Assembly: GCA_946481025.1 (NCBI GenBank)
Contig: CAMLNA010000070.1
Span: forward strand, 1 to 22,039
DNA from: an uncultured Rivibacter sp.
GTDB taxonomy: Bacteria > Pseudomonadota > Gammaproteobacteria > Burkholderiales > Burkholderiaceae
Reading direction: 5' to 3'
DNA length: 22,039 bases
Shown: one piece after another, positions 16,703-22,039 of the stretch
Layout of the letters: the number at the start of each line of letters is the position of its first letter
How positions within the stretch are numbered: the first letter of the stretch is position 1
The notes under the pieces: generated by a model
The model's database searches: none
What the model saw: only the letters and a program-made list of their open reading frames with translations
Told to the model about the DNA's origin: nothing
Translations under genes and position numbers: made by a program

Positions 16703-17740
16703 ATGCAACCACTGCTGCACCTCGCGCTCGCCTGGACGCTTCCGCTGCTGGCCCTGGCCGCCCAGGCCGCCGAGCCGCCCCGGCGGGTGGAGAACTCCCT
16801 TGGCATGAAGTTCATGCTGGTGCCTGCCGGCGAGTTCGTGATGGGCAGCGACGAGCCGCCCGACAGCCTGGCGCGCGACTATCCGCAGTACGAGCGCCGG
16901 CGCCTCGAGGCGCTGGGCGATGAGGCCCCGGCGCACCGGGTGCGCATCACGCGCGCGTTCTACATGGGGCAGCACGAGGTGACGGTGGGGCAGTTCCGGC
17001 GCTTCCTGGCCGCCTCCGGCTACACGCCGGAGTCCATTGCCGACGGCACCGGCGGTTATGGCTACAACCGCCGGTACGACCCCGCGGCCTCGGCGCGCGG
17101 CGATGCCTTCGAAGGCCGTGACCCCAAATATTCATGGAGCCACCCCGGTTTCGAACAAGGCGACGACCACCCGGTCGTCAACGTGACGTGGAACGATGCC
17201 GTGGCGCTGGCGCGCTGGCTGAGCGCCACCGAAGGTGTGACCTACCGTCTGCCCACCGAAGCCGAATGGGAATACGCCTGCCGCGCGGGTACCCGCACGC
17301 GCTACCACGGCGGCGACGAGCCCCTCTCACTGCTGAAGACGGGCAACACCTTCGACGCCACTGCCGCGCTGAACTGGCCGCAATGGCAGGGGCTCGCCCT
17401 CCCCGGGCGTGATGGCTTCGCCTTCACCGCGCCGGTGGGCAGCTTCGCCCCGAACGCCTTCGGCCTGCACGACATGCACGGCAACGCCTGGGAATGGGTG
17501 GCCGACTGGTATGACGAGCACTACTACGCCCGTTCGCCGCAGGACGACCCGCAGGGCCCGGACGACGGCACGGTGCGGGTGCGGCGCGGCGGCTCCTGGC
17601 ACACCTGGGCGTTCTATGCCCGGGCGTCGTTCCGCAACTGGAACTCGCCGCAGACGCGCTACACGCTGGTCGGGATCCGGCTCGTTCGCGAAACCGGCGC
17701 GGCCACCGGGGGCGGCACGGCAGGCGGCGGCGGGCGATAA
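16703..17740 (+). CDS. Exported SUMF1-fold (formylglycine-generating-like) protein without catalytic Cys pair
   Basis: A 345-residue protein with an N-terminal signal peptide (about 1-22, ALAAQA-A cleavage-like) followed by a full SUMF1/FGE-sulfatase fold: NSLGMKFMLVPAGEFVMGS, HRVRITRAFYMGQHEVTVGQF, HPVVNVTWNDAVALARWLS, YRLPTEAEWEYACRAGT, GLHDMHGNAWEWVADWYDEHYY and RVRRGGSW. True formylglycine-generating enzymes need two Cys near the C-terminal core; here the only Cys in the mature part is in YACRAGT, so sulfatase activation is unlikely. Many such proteins are of unknown role, some in lectin-like, pigment or iron-linked functions. It follows the exported hydrolase gene by 10 bases. The Gly-rich C-terminal tail is overlapped antisense by an unknown gene. 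Confidence 0.9.
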   Translation: MQPLLHLALAWTLPLLALAAQAAEPPRRVENSLGMKFMLVPAGEFVMGSDEPPDSLARDYPQYERRRLEALGDEAPAHRVRITRAFYMGQHEVTVGQFRRFLAASGYTPESIADGTGGYGYNRRYDPAASARGDAFEGRDPKYSWSHPGFEQGDDHPVVNVTWNDAVALARWLSATEGVTYRLPTEAEWEYACRAGTRTRYHGGDEPLSLLKTGNTFDATAALNWPQWQGLALPGRDGFAFTAPVGSFAPNAFGLHDMHGNAWEWVADWYDEHYYARSPQDDPQGPDDGTVRVRRGGSWHTWAFYARASFRNWNSPQTRYTLVGIRLVRETGAATGGGTAGGGGR

Positions 17741-18039
17741 CCGCCGGTACCGAGGTTCACCACCACCCCGGTCATCACCTCTCCGGGCAGCCCTTCGCCA
17801 CAGGCGCGCACCACCAGGCCGCAGCACCGCTCTTCCGTCAGCGTGCGCAGGTCCACCGTGCCGCGCTCCAGCTCGGCCGCGGTGACGCGGTCGACCTGCA
17901 CGAACACGAAGGCCCGCACTTCCGGCGGCTCGCCGCGGCTCACGCCCACGAAGGCGCGTTGCGCGGCATCGGTGCCCAGCACCACGCGCGGTTCGGCATT
18001 GCGGTCGCTCAGAGAGCGCGAAACGGTGACGACGTGCAT
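17659..18039 (-). CDS. Hypothetical protein overlapping the SUMF1-fold gene
   Basis: A 126-residue predicted protein that I do not recognise. ATG at 18039 is preceded by an AGGAG ribosome site 6 bases upstream, the best argument that it is real. Residues 1-95 look globular (VVLGTDAAQRAFVGVSRGEPPEVRAFVFVQVDRVTAAELERG, with a CC pair near 73); the end is a Pro/Arg-rich tail from about residue 100. There is no signal peptide or membrane helix. The final 82 bases overlap the convergent SUMF1-fold gene, so the tail may be longer than the functional part. It lies 253 bases downstream of the aminotransferase gene on the same strand with a hairpin between, so probably a separate unit. Function unknown. 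Confidence 0.6.
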   Translation of the reverse strand: MHVVTVSRSLSDRNAEPRVVLGTDAAQRAFVGVSRGEPPEVRAFVFVQVDRVTAAELERGTVDLRTLTEERCCGLVVRACGEGLPGEVMTGVVVNLGTGGYRPPPPAVPPPVAAPVSRTSRIPTSV

Positions 18040-18146
18040 AAGGGCTCCTGTTCCGTGGCCTCCCAGCCACACGCAGCAAAGAACCAGGGCACGCGCCTCC
18101 TGGCATCTGCACGATGGAGAGGTCGGACGCCCCTCGCTGTGCAGGC

Positions 18147-18166
18147 CCCCGCACGTTCGTGCGGGG
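18147..18166. terminator. Perfect hairpin in the 18040-18292 gap
   Basis: CCCCGCACG and CGTGCGGGG form a 9-bp inverted repeat around TT (in practice an 8-bp stem with a GTTC loop). It lies about 125 bases after the aminotransferase stop on the minus strand. It could be a terminator for that gene or a palindromic operator for the next gene; no T-run is seen on the minus strand. Confidence 0.45.
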
Positions 18167-18292
18167 CGTGCCTTGTCATTTGTGGTGTCTATCGTATCGA
18201 GATGAAACCCAAGGGGAAGGGTTTGCGCGGAGACGGCGGCAACGCGACACCGAAGCCGTGACGAAGTTGGCGCTTTGCCGGCCGCGCCCCCG

Positions 18293-19534
18293 TCAGGCGG
18301 CGCTCTTGTCGGCCGCGGTCTTCGCCGGCGTCTCCAGGCCGTCGGCGCGGAACATCGCCTTGATGCCGCGCACCGCCTGGCGGATGCGCGACTCGTTCTC
18401 GATCAGGGCGAAGCGCACGTGCTCATCGCCGTGGTCGCCGAAGCCGATGCCCGGCGAGACGGAGACCTTGGCCTTCGCCAGCAGCTGCTTCGAAAACTCC
18501 AGCGAGCCGAGCGCCCGGTAGGGTTCGGGAATGCGGGCCCAGATGTACATCGAGGCCTTCGGGCTTTCCACCGGCCAGCCGGCCTCGTTCAGGCCTTTCA
18601 CCAGCACGTCGCGCCGGCTCTGGTAGCGCAGCGCGATGTCCTTCACGCACTGCTGGTCGCCTTCGAGCGCTGCGATGGCCGCCACCTGCACCGGCGTGAA
18701 GCTGCCGTAGTCGTGGTAGCTCTTGATGCGCGCCAGCGCTGCCACGAGATCGGCGTTGCCCACCATGAAGCCCACGCGCCAGCCCGCCATGTTGTAGCTC
18801 TTGCTGAGGGTGAAGAACTCGACCGCGACGTCCTTGGCGCCGGGGACCTGCATGATCGACGGAGCCTTCCAGCCGTCGAACACGATGTCGGCATAGGCCA
18901 GGTCGTGCACAACCAGGATCTCGTGCTTGCGCGCCAACGCCACCACACGCTCGAAGAAGGCGAGTTCAACGCATTGCGCCGTCGGATTGGACGGAAAGCC
19001 GAACACCATCATCTTCGGCTTGGGATAGCTGCCGCGGATGGCCTTTTCCAGCTCGGCGAAGAAGTCGACCTCGGGCGACACCGGCACCGAGCGGATGTCG
19101 GCGCCGGCGATCACCGCGCCATAGATGTGGATCGGGTAGCTCGGGTCGGGCACCAGCACCGTGTCGCCGCGATCGAGCGTGGCCAGCATCAGGTGGGCCA
19201 GGCCTTCCTTGGAGCCGATGGTGACGATGGCTTCGCTGTCGGGGTCGATGTCGACGCCGTAGCGGCCCTTGTACCAATGCGAAATGGCACGCCGCAGCCG
19301 CGGGATGCCTTTCGAAGCCGAGTAGCCGTGCGTGTCGGGCCGCTGCGCCGCCTCGGCCAGCTTGGCCACGATGTGCGCCGGCGTGGCGCCATCGGGGTTG
19401 CCCATGCTCATGTCGATGATGTCTTCGCCGCGTCGCCGGGCAGCCAGCCGCAGCTCGGCCGTGATGTTGAAGACGTAGGGGGGCAGGCGATCGATGCGGG
19501 CGAAGCGGCGCTTGCCCTGGGAAGAAGCGGTCAT
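18293..19534 (-). CDS. alaC: Alanine-type aminotransferase (class I/II, AlaC-like)
   Basis: A 413-residue PLP-dependent fold-type I aminotransferase. PLP-lysine is Lys245 in [14 protein letters not shown]. The substrate-binding N-terminus [40 protein letters not shown] and the [10 protein letters not shown] (Asn of the PLP site) and [14 protein letters not shown] segments match the AlaC/YfdZ group, which makes alanine from pyruvate and glutamate. The C-terminal [12 protein letters not shown] and [31 protein letters not shown] are typical, with Arg in the carboxylate-binding site. Family members vary in amino acid preference, so AlaC is likely but not certain. It is monocistronic by position, 103 bases from the upstream GFA gene. 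Confidence 0.9.
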   Translation of the reverse strand: MTASSQGKRRFARIDRLPPYVFNITAELRLAARRRGEDIIDMSMGNPDGATPAHIVAKLAEAAQRPDTHGYSASKGIPRLRRAISHWYKGRYGVDIDPDSEAIVTIGSKEGLAHLMLATLDRGDTVLVPDPSYPIHIYGAVIAGADIRSVPVSPEVDFFAELEKAIRGSYPKPKMMVFGFPSNPTAQCVELAFFERVVALARKHEILVVHDLAYADIVFDGWKAPSIMQVPGAKDVAVEFFTLSKSYNMAGWRVGFMVGNADLVAALARIKSYHDYGSFTPVQVAAIAALEGDQQCVKDIALRYQSRRDVLVKGLNEAGWPVESPKASMYIWARIPEPYRALGSLEFSKQLLAKAKVSVSPGIGFGDHGDEHVRFALIENESRIRQAVRGIKAMFRADGLETPAKTAADKSAA

Positions 19535-19637
19535 GTGGTGCTCACGTCAGCGCCCGGAACCGTCCGAGCGACGTTGCCGCATTGCGCGGCGCCGGGGATG
19601 CTACCGCACAAGCGCCGCGGCCGCCGCTCGCGCACGC

Positions 19638-20033
19638 TCAGGGAATGTGCTGTGCGTCAGCAGGAGGAACGACCCAGCCGTGCATCCGCTCCTCGTAGAC
19701 AGACACGCTCGGGGCCGGGAAGCCCGGATCGGCGAACGCGCCTACGGGAATTGCCAGGTACTCAGGCAACCCCTCGAGTTCGTAGTAGACCGTTGACCCG
19801 CACCGCGGGCAGAAGTGGAACTTGACCCGGGAGCCTTCGTCACCGACGCGCACGTACACGGACGAGGTGCCCGAAGGCGAAACGTCATGTCGGGGGAACC
19901 TGGCCTGCTGGCCGAAGACACTGCCCGTGCGGCGTTGGCAGGCGAGGCAGTGGCAGATGGACACCCGCACCGGCTCACCGGTGACCCGTGCGGCGAGCTG
20001 GCCGCAACTGCATGAGGCAAGGCGAGTGGACAT
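19638..20033 (-). CDS. GFA/CENP-V-family zinc protein
   Basis: A 131-residue protein of the family named for glutathione-dependent formaldehyde-activating enzyme. Seven cysteines are in the family pattern: Cys8-X-Cys10, Cys27-X-Cys29-X2-Cys32, and Cys75-X2-Cys78 (HFCPRCGST), which bind two zinc ions. SICHCLACQRRTGSVFGQQARF is diagnostic. Most members are not shown to act on formaldehyde, so the reaction is unassigned. The start is 6 bases after the VOC stop codon, so the two are very likely co-transcribed and may serve a shared small-molecule detoxification. Confidence 0.88.
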   Translation of the reverse strand: MSTRLASCSCGQLAARVTGEPVRVSICHCLACQRRTGSVFGQQARFPRHDVSPSGTSSVYVRVGDEGSRVKFHFCPRCGSTVYYELEGLPEYLAIPVGAFADPGFPAPSVSVYEERMHGWVVPPADAQHIP

Positions 20034-20039
20034 TTCTGT

Positions 20040-20414
20040 TCATGCCTCGGGCTTGTGGCACACCGCTTCGATGTTGTGCCCGTCGGGGCCGATGACGAAA
20101 GCGGCGTAGTAGTTCGCGTGGTAGTGCGGGCGCAGGCCAGGCGCACCGTTGTCCCGGCCGCCTGCCGCCAGACCGGCGCGGTAGAAGGCGTCGACCTGCT
20201 CGCGGGTTTCGGCGACGAAGGCCAGGTGGAGGTGCGCCGGCCTTTCATCGGTCTGGCAAAGGCACAACGAGGACTTGCCGTCGGCGCTGAGTTCGACGCC
20301 ATAGGACGGCGACCCTTCGGAGACGACCTCCACCCCGAGCGGCTCGAGCGCCTGGAGGAAGAATGCCTTGCTGGCCGCGTAGTCGCTGACTCCGAATTTC
20401 ACGTGATCAAACAT
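20040..20414 (-). CDS. VOC-family (glyoxalase/dioxygenase-fold) protein
   Basis: A 124-residue vicinal-oxygen-chelate protein with two beta-alpha-beta modules: MFDHVKFGVSDYAASKAFFLQALEPLGVEVV at the start and HLHLAFVAETREQVDAFYRAGLAAGG with YYAAFVIGPDGHNIEAVCHKP at the end. Likely metal ligands are His4, a mid-chain residue, and the Glu of NIEAV. The lineage includes glyoxalase I-like and fosfomycin-resistance-like proteins; substrate unknown. An AGGAG site precedes the ATG at 20414. It is followed after 6 bases by the GFA gene, and preceded by a membrane-protein gene 44 bases away on the same strand. Confidence 0.9.
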   Translation of the reverse strand: MFDHVKFGVSDYAASKAFFLQALEPLGVEVVSEGSPSYGVELSADGKSSLCLCQTDERPAHLHLAFVAETREQVDAFYRAGLAAGGRDNGAPGLRPHYHANYYAAFVIGPDGHNIEAVCHKPEA

Positions 20415-20458
20415 GAGTTCTCCTGAAGAGTGCTCCCGCCCCTCCGAGACGGCATCAC

Positions 20459-20737
20459 CTAGGTGCGCAGGGCTTGGGCAACCACCAATGCCACTGCGGC
20501 GGCAGCCAGCCATGCGCCGATCCGCTTGAGCAGGGGCACGTCCACCCCGCCGGAGCTGCCGGCCTGGCCGGGCCCCATGCCCACCACGAAGGCATGTGCA
20601 GGAAGCGCCACCACCAGCAGGAACGCAGGGACCAGCCACATGGTTTCATTGGCCAGCCGTGGCCAGAGCGTGGGCATCACCCAGGCTGAAAAGGCACCGG
20701 CGAGTGCTGCGGTGACGGGGGTGGGAGTGATCTTCAC
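20459..20737 (-). CDS. Small hypothetical membrane protein
   Basis: A 92-residue hydrophobic protein with three likely membrane segments (about 5-25, 33-52 and 74-90), the last ending in a short tail LRT. No family is recognised. The start is GTG at 20737 with no clear ribosome site; a start within the first segment is possible. It lies 44 bases upstream of the VOC gene and could be the first gene of that small operon. Confidence 0.6.
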   Translation of the reverse strand: MKITPTPVTAALAGAFSAWVMPTLWPRLANETMWLVPAFLLVVALPAHAFVVGMGPGQAGSSGGVDVPLLKRIGAWLAAAAVALVVAQALRT

Positions 20738-20924
20738 TGCGATGCGGCGGCCGTTGATCTACCGAGAGGCGAAGCCGAAGCATGATAGACAACGGGCGCC
20801 TCGCAGCCAAGGCGCTTGAGGTCTCCACCTGTCGCCATGCCACTGGAGGCTCGTGCATTCACAGTACAGGAAGATGCACTTGTAGCCGCCAGGTGCTTGC
20901 CCGCGGGGCCGGCGGACGACGGGG

Positions 20925-21509
20925 TCAGGCATCCGCGACGGGTCGTCCGAAAGTGACGGCCGCCCGAACCTCAGCAGGCACCTGTTCGGCCAACTGATGA
21001 TCTGGACTCACCCCGAGCGCATCGTTCACGGTCGAGAAGGCCTGACGAAATGCGACAAAGAGCGTTGCTTCGAACACCTCGCGCTCGCTGATGCCGACCT
21101 TGCGCAACAGCTCGACGTCACTGGCTGTGGTGGCGTTTGGGCTCGCGATCACCTTGCGGGCCCAGCCGGCAAGCGCTCGCTCGCGCTCGCTCAGCCCGTC
21201 AGTTGGACTATCCGTGATCACTGCCGCCGCGATAGCTGCGTCCGCTTCGCGTGCCAGCGAGCGCCCCCAGGCCAACGAGCAGTATGAGTCTCCAAGCTCG
21301 GCGGCGGCGGCGCAAACCATGACTGCCAGCTCTCGCTTGCTCAGGGACGAGTGGCTCGTGAGTTGGCTCCTCAGCGCAGCGAAGTTTTCAAACACTTCCG
21401 GTCGCCAGGCCCAGGCGCGGGTCAGATTCATCACGAAGCCTTGCGACTTCGCGCTGGATTCATAGACTTTCGCTGTCTCAGCGGAGTCCTCAGGTGCGTC
21501 GATAAACAT
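20925..21509 (-). CDS. AhpD-fold (carboxymuconolactone decarboxylase-like) protein, integron cassette gene
   Basis: A 194-residue protein of the AhpD/CMD superfamily, similar to 'peroxidase-related' members: FIDAPEDSAETAKVYE, RAWAWRPEVFENFAALRSQL, KRELAVMVCAAAAELGDSYCSLAWG and GLSERERALAGWARKVIASP. Genuine AhpD has CxxC plus His; here the motif reads DSYC with Trp at the His position, so only Cys77 remains and thiol peroxidase activity is doubtful. ATG at 21509 is chosen because the family N-terminus begins there; a start at 21572 would lie inside attC. The gene begins 36 bases after the attC recombination core, as cassette genes do, and its composition is less GC-rich than the left of the window. 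Confidence 0.82.
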   Translation of the reverse strand: MFIDAPEDSAETAKVYESSAKSQGFVMNLTRAWAWRPEVFENFAALRSQLTSHSSLSKRELAVMVCAAAAELGDSYCSLAWGRSLAREADAAIAAAVITDSPTDGLSERERALAGWARKVIASPNATTASDVELLRKVGISEREVFEATLFVAFRQAFSTVNDALGVSPDHQLAEQVPAEVRAAVTFGRPVADA

Positions 21510-21545
21510 GGCAGCGTTCGTCCTGTGTGGTGATGGGATTCGGAT

Positions 21546-21647
21546 GCCTAACGTTTGAGCTGAGCCGACCATAGCGGCGCGCTCGGTGCAGCCGAAGCGC
21601 GCAACTGCGCCTCGCCGTTGCCGGTCCGCTCGATGCAGAGGTTAGCT
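21546..21647 (-). repeat. Integron attC recombination site
   Basis: Read on the minus strand, the site opens with AGCTAAC (R'', one mismatch to RYYYAAC) and closes with GTTAGGC (R', perfect GTTRRRY). Inner arms GAGCGGACC (21631-21623) and GGTCGGCTC (21570-21562) are complementary at 8 of 9 positions, and an inner GCGCGCT/AGCGCGC pair (21577-21602) extends the hairpin. The length, 102 bp, is within the attC range. The upstream gene's TAA stop lies in R'' and the next gene starts 36 bases past R', the standard cassette layout. TTAGGC after the crossover G and CTCAAAC before it are typical attC ends. Confidence 0.85.
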
Positions 21648-21974
21648 ACCACGTTGCGCTCCGATGCACAGCGCTCCCACGCCAACCAATGCGGCGCCGA
21701 TGAACTGCTGCGTGGATGTAGGAGCGAACTTGACGAAGAAGCCGCCAATGACTGCCAGGCATGTGCCAATGGCGACACGAACAACTGACTCTCGCTTTGC
21801 GAGCCCAGCCGAGACGCTCAACGAAGGCTGCCCGCCGCCTCGAACGAGGGGCTGGCGTGACTGCTCTATTTGCGTGTGCGTTGCTCGGGCCGGACAGCCA
21901 CATCGCATGCACATGCCACTCTCTGCGCCGTTTGATTGCGCACAGGCGAGACATGACCAGTCGTACTTAGGCAT
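21642..21974 (-). CDS. RanBP2-type zinc-finger membrane protein, integron cassette gene
   Basis: A 110-residue protein. The N-terminus carries a RanBP2-type zinc finger: Trp6, Cys8-X2-Cys11, Asn15 and Cys22-X2-Cys25, exactly the W-X-C-X2-C-X3-N-X6-C-X2-C pattern. After a basic linker come two hydrophobic segments, about 66-82 and 88-105, that look like membrane helices. No named family is recognised. ATG at 21974 is taken over the in-frame TTG at 21983. The TAA stop is embedded in the R'' core of attC, so this gene and the following attC are one cassette. The start follows a half attC by about 10 bases. Confidence 0.75.
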   Translation of the reverse strand: MPKYDWSCLACAQSNGAESGMCMRCGCPARATHTQIEQSRQPLVRGGGQPSLSVSAGLAKRESVVRVAIGTCLAVIGGFFVKFAPTSTQQFIGAALVGVGALCIGAQRGS

Positions 21975-21984
21975 GGGTGACAAC

Positions 21985-22008
21985 GTCCGCTCGATGGAGA
22001 GGTTAGGC
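21985..22008 (-). repeat. Half attC (R''-L'' arm only)
   Basis: On the minus strand, GCCTAAC (perfect RYYYAAC) is followed by an L'' arm identical at 16 of 17 positions to that of the complete attC (CTCTCCATCGAGCGGAC against CTCTGCATCGAGCGGAC). The rest of the hairpin and a proper GTTRRRY end are missing; GTTGTCA follows instead, and the zinc-finger gene starts a few bases later. It looks like a truncated or fused cassette boundary. Confidence 0.65.
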
Positions 22009-22039
22009 CGCTGTCGTGAGAAGCGGTTTTGTGAGAATG
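22003..22039 (-). CDS. 3' end of a further cassette gene (partial)
   Basis: The minus strand entering from the right edge reads ILTKPLLTTAA then TAA, with the stop embedded in the GCCTAAC core of the half attC, as in the neighbouring cassette. Only 11 codons are visible, so neither family nor reality of the gene can be judged beyond this placement. Confidence 0.35.
   Translation of the reverse strand, partial: ILTKPLLTTAA

Noticed and set aside
16703..17740. Formylglycine-generating enzyme (sulfatase activator)
   Set aside because: The fold matches, but the C-terminal catalytic Cys pair is absent and no sulfatase is nearby.
20797..20930. Possible second complete attC after the AhpD-fold gene (GCCTGAC ... 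GTTGTCT)
   Set aside because: Both ends miss the core consensus at important positions and the inner arms are not complementary; at most it is a decayed R'' core.
20782..20997. Small plus-strand open frame (71 residues) between the membrane-protein gene and the AhpD-fold gene
   Set aside because: No ribosome site, Cys/Arg/Gly-rich shadow-like composition, and it runs antisense into the AhpD-fold gene.

Overview
This looks like the chromosome of a high-GC betaproteobacterium, most likely Burkholderiales. The evidence is very strong G/C third-position bias in the coding regions, the gene set itself (xseB-ispA-dxs-folE2, an AlgZ/AlgR-type pair beside argH, a selenoneine-synthase-like gene beside selD) and repeated TACAAT-type -10 elements. 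The genus cannot be read from the sequence.

Layout, left to right. (1) 29-4236: an AcoR-type regulator whose AAA+ domain has lost the sigma-54 contact loop. It converges on a SenA/EgtB-like gene (minus strand), which is divergent from selD. The SenA-like protein is full length but lacks two of the three expected iron-binding histidines. (2) 4381-8401, minus strand: an isoprenoid block xseB-ispA-dxs followed by folE2 (GTP cyclohydrolase IB). (3) 8642-12192, plus strand: a Rieske oxygenase alpha subunit, a DMT/EamA exporter translationally coupled to a 3-mercaptopyruvate-type sulfurtransferase, and a universal stress protein with a possible FNR/ANR box upstream. (4) 12243-15640: a LytTR response regulator and LytS-family kinase (AlgR/AlgZ type), divergent from argH. 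(5) 15766-18039: an exported alpha/beta hydrolase and an exported SUMF1-fold protein, with a small unknown gene overlapping the latter's 3' end antisense. (6) 18293-20737, minus strand: an AlaC-type aminotransferase, then a possible small operon of membrane protein, VOC protein and GFA-family zinc protein. (7) 20925-22039: a compositionally different segment that reads as the distal end of an integron gene-cassette array. It has one well-formed attC site (21546-21647), a second half attC (21985-22008), and cassette-like minus-strand genes: an AhpD-fold protein, a RanBP2-type zinc-finger membrane protein, and the last codons of a third gene entering from the right.

The core metabolic genes look ordinary. 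The most interesting points are the integron cassette end, the metal-ligand-deficient SenA homologue next to an intact selD, and the GAFTGA-less regulator. No rRNA, tRNA, CRISPR array or insertion sequence was recognised, and no stretch over 300 bases lacks a gene.
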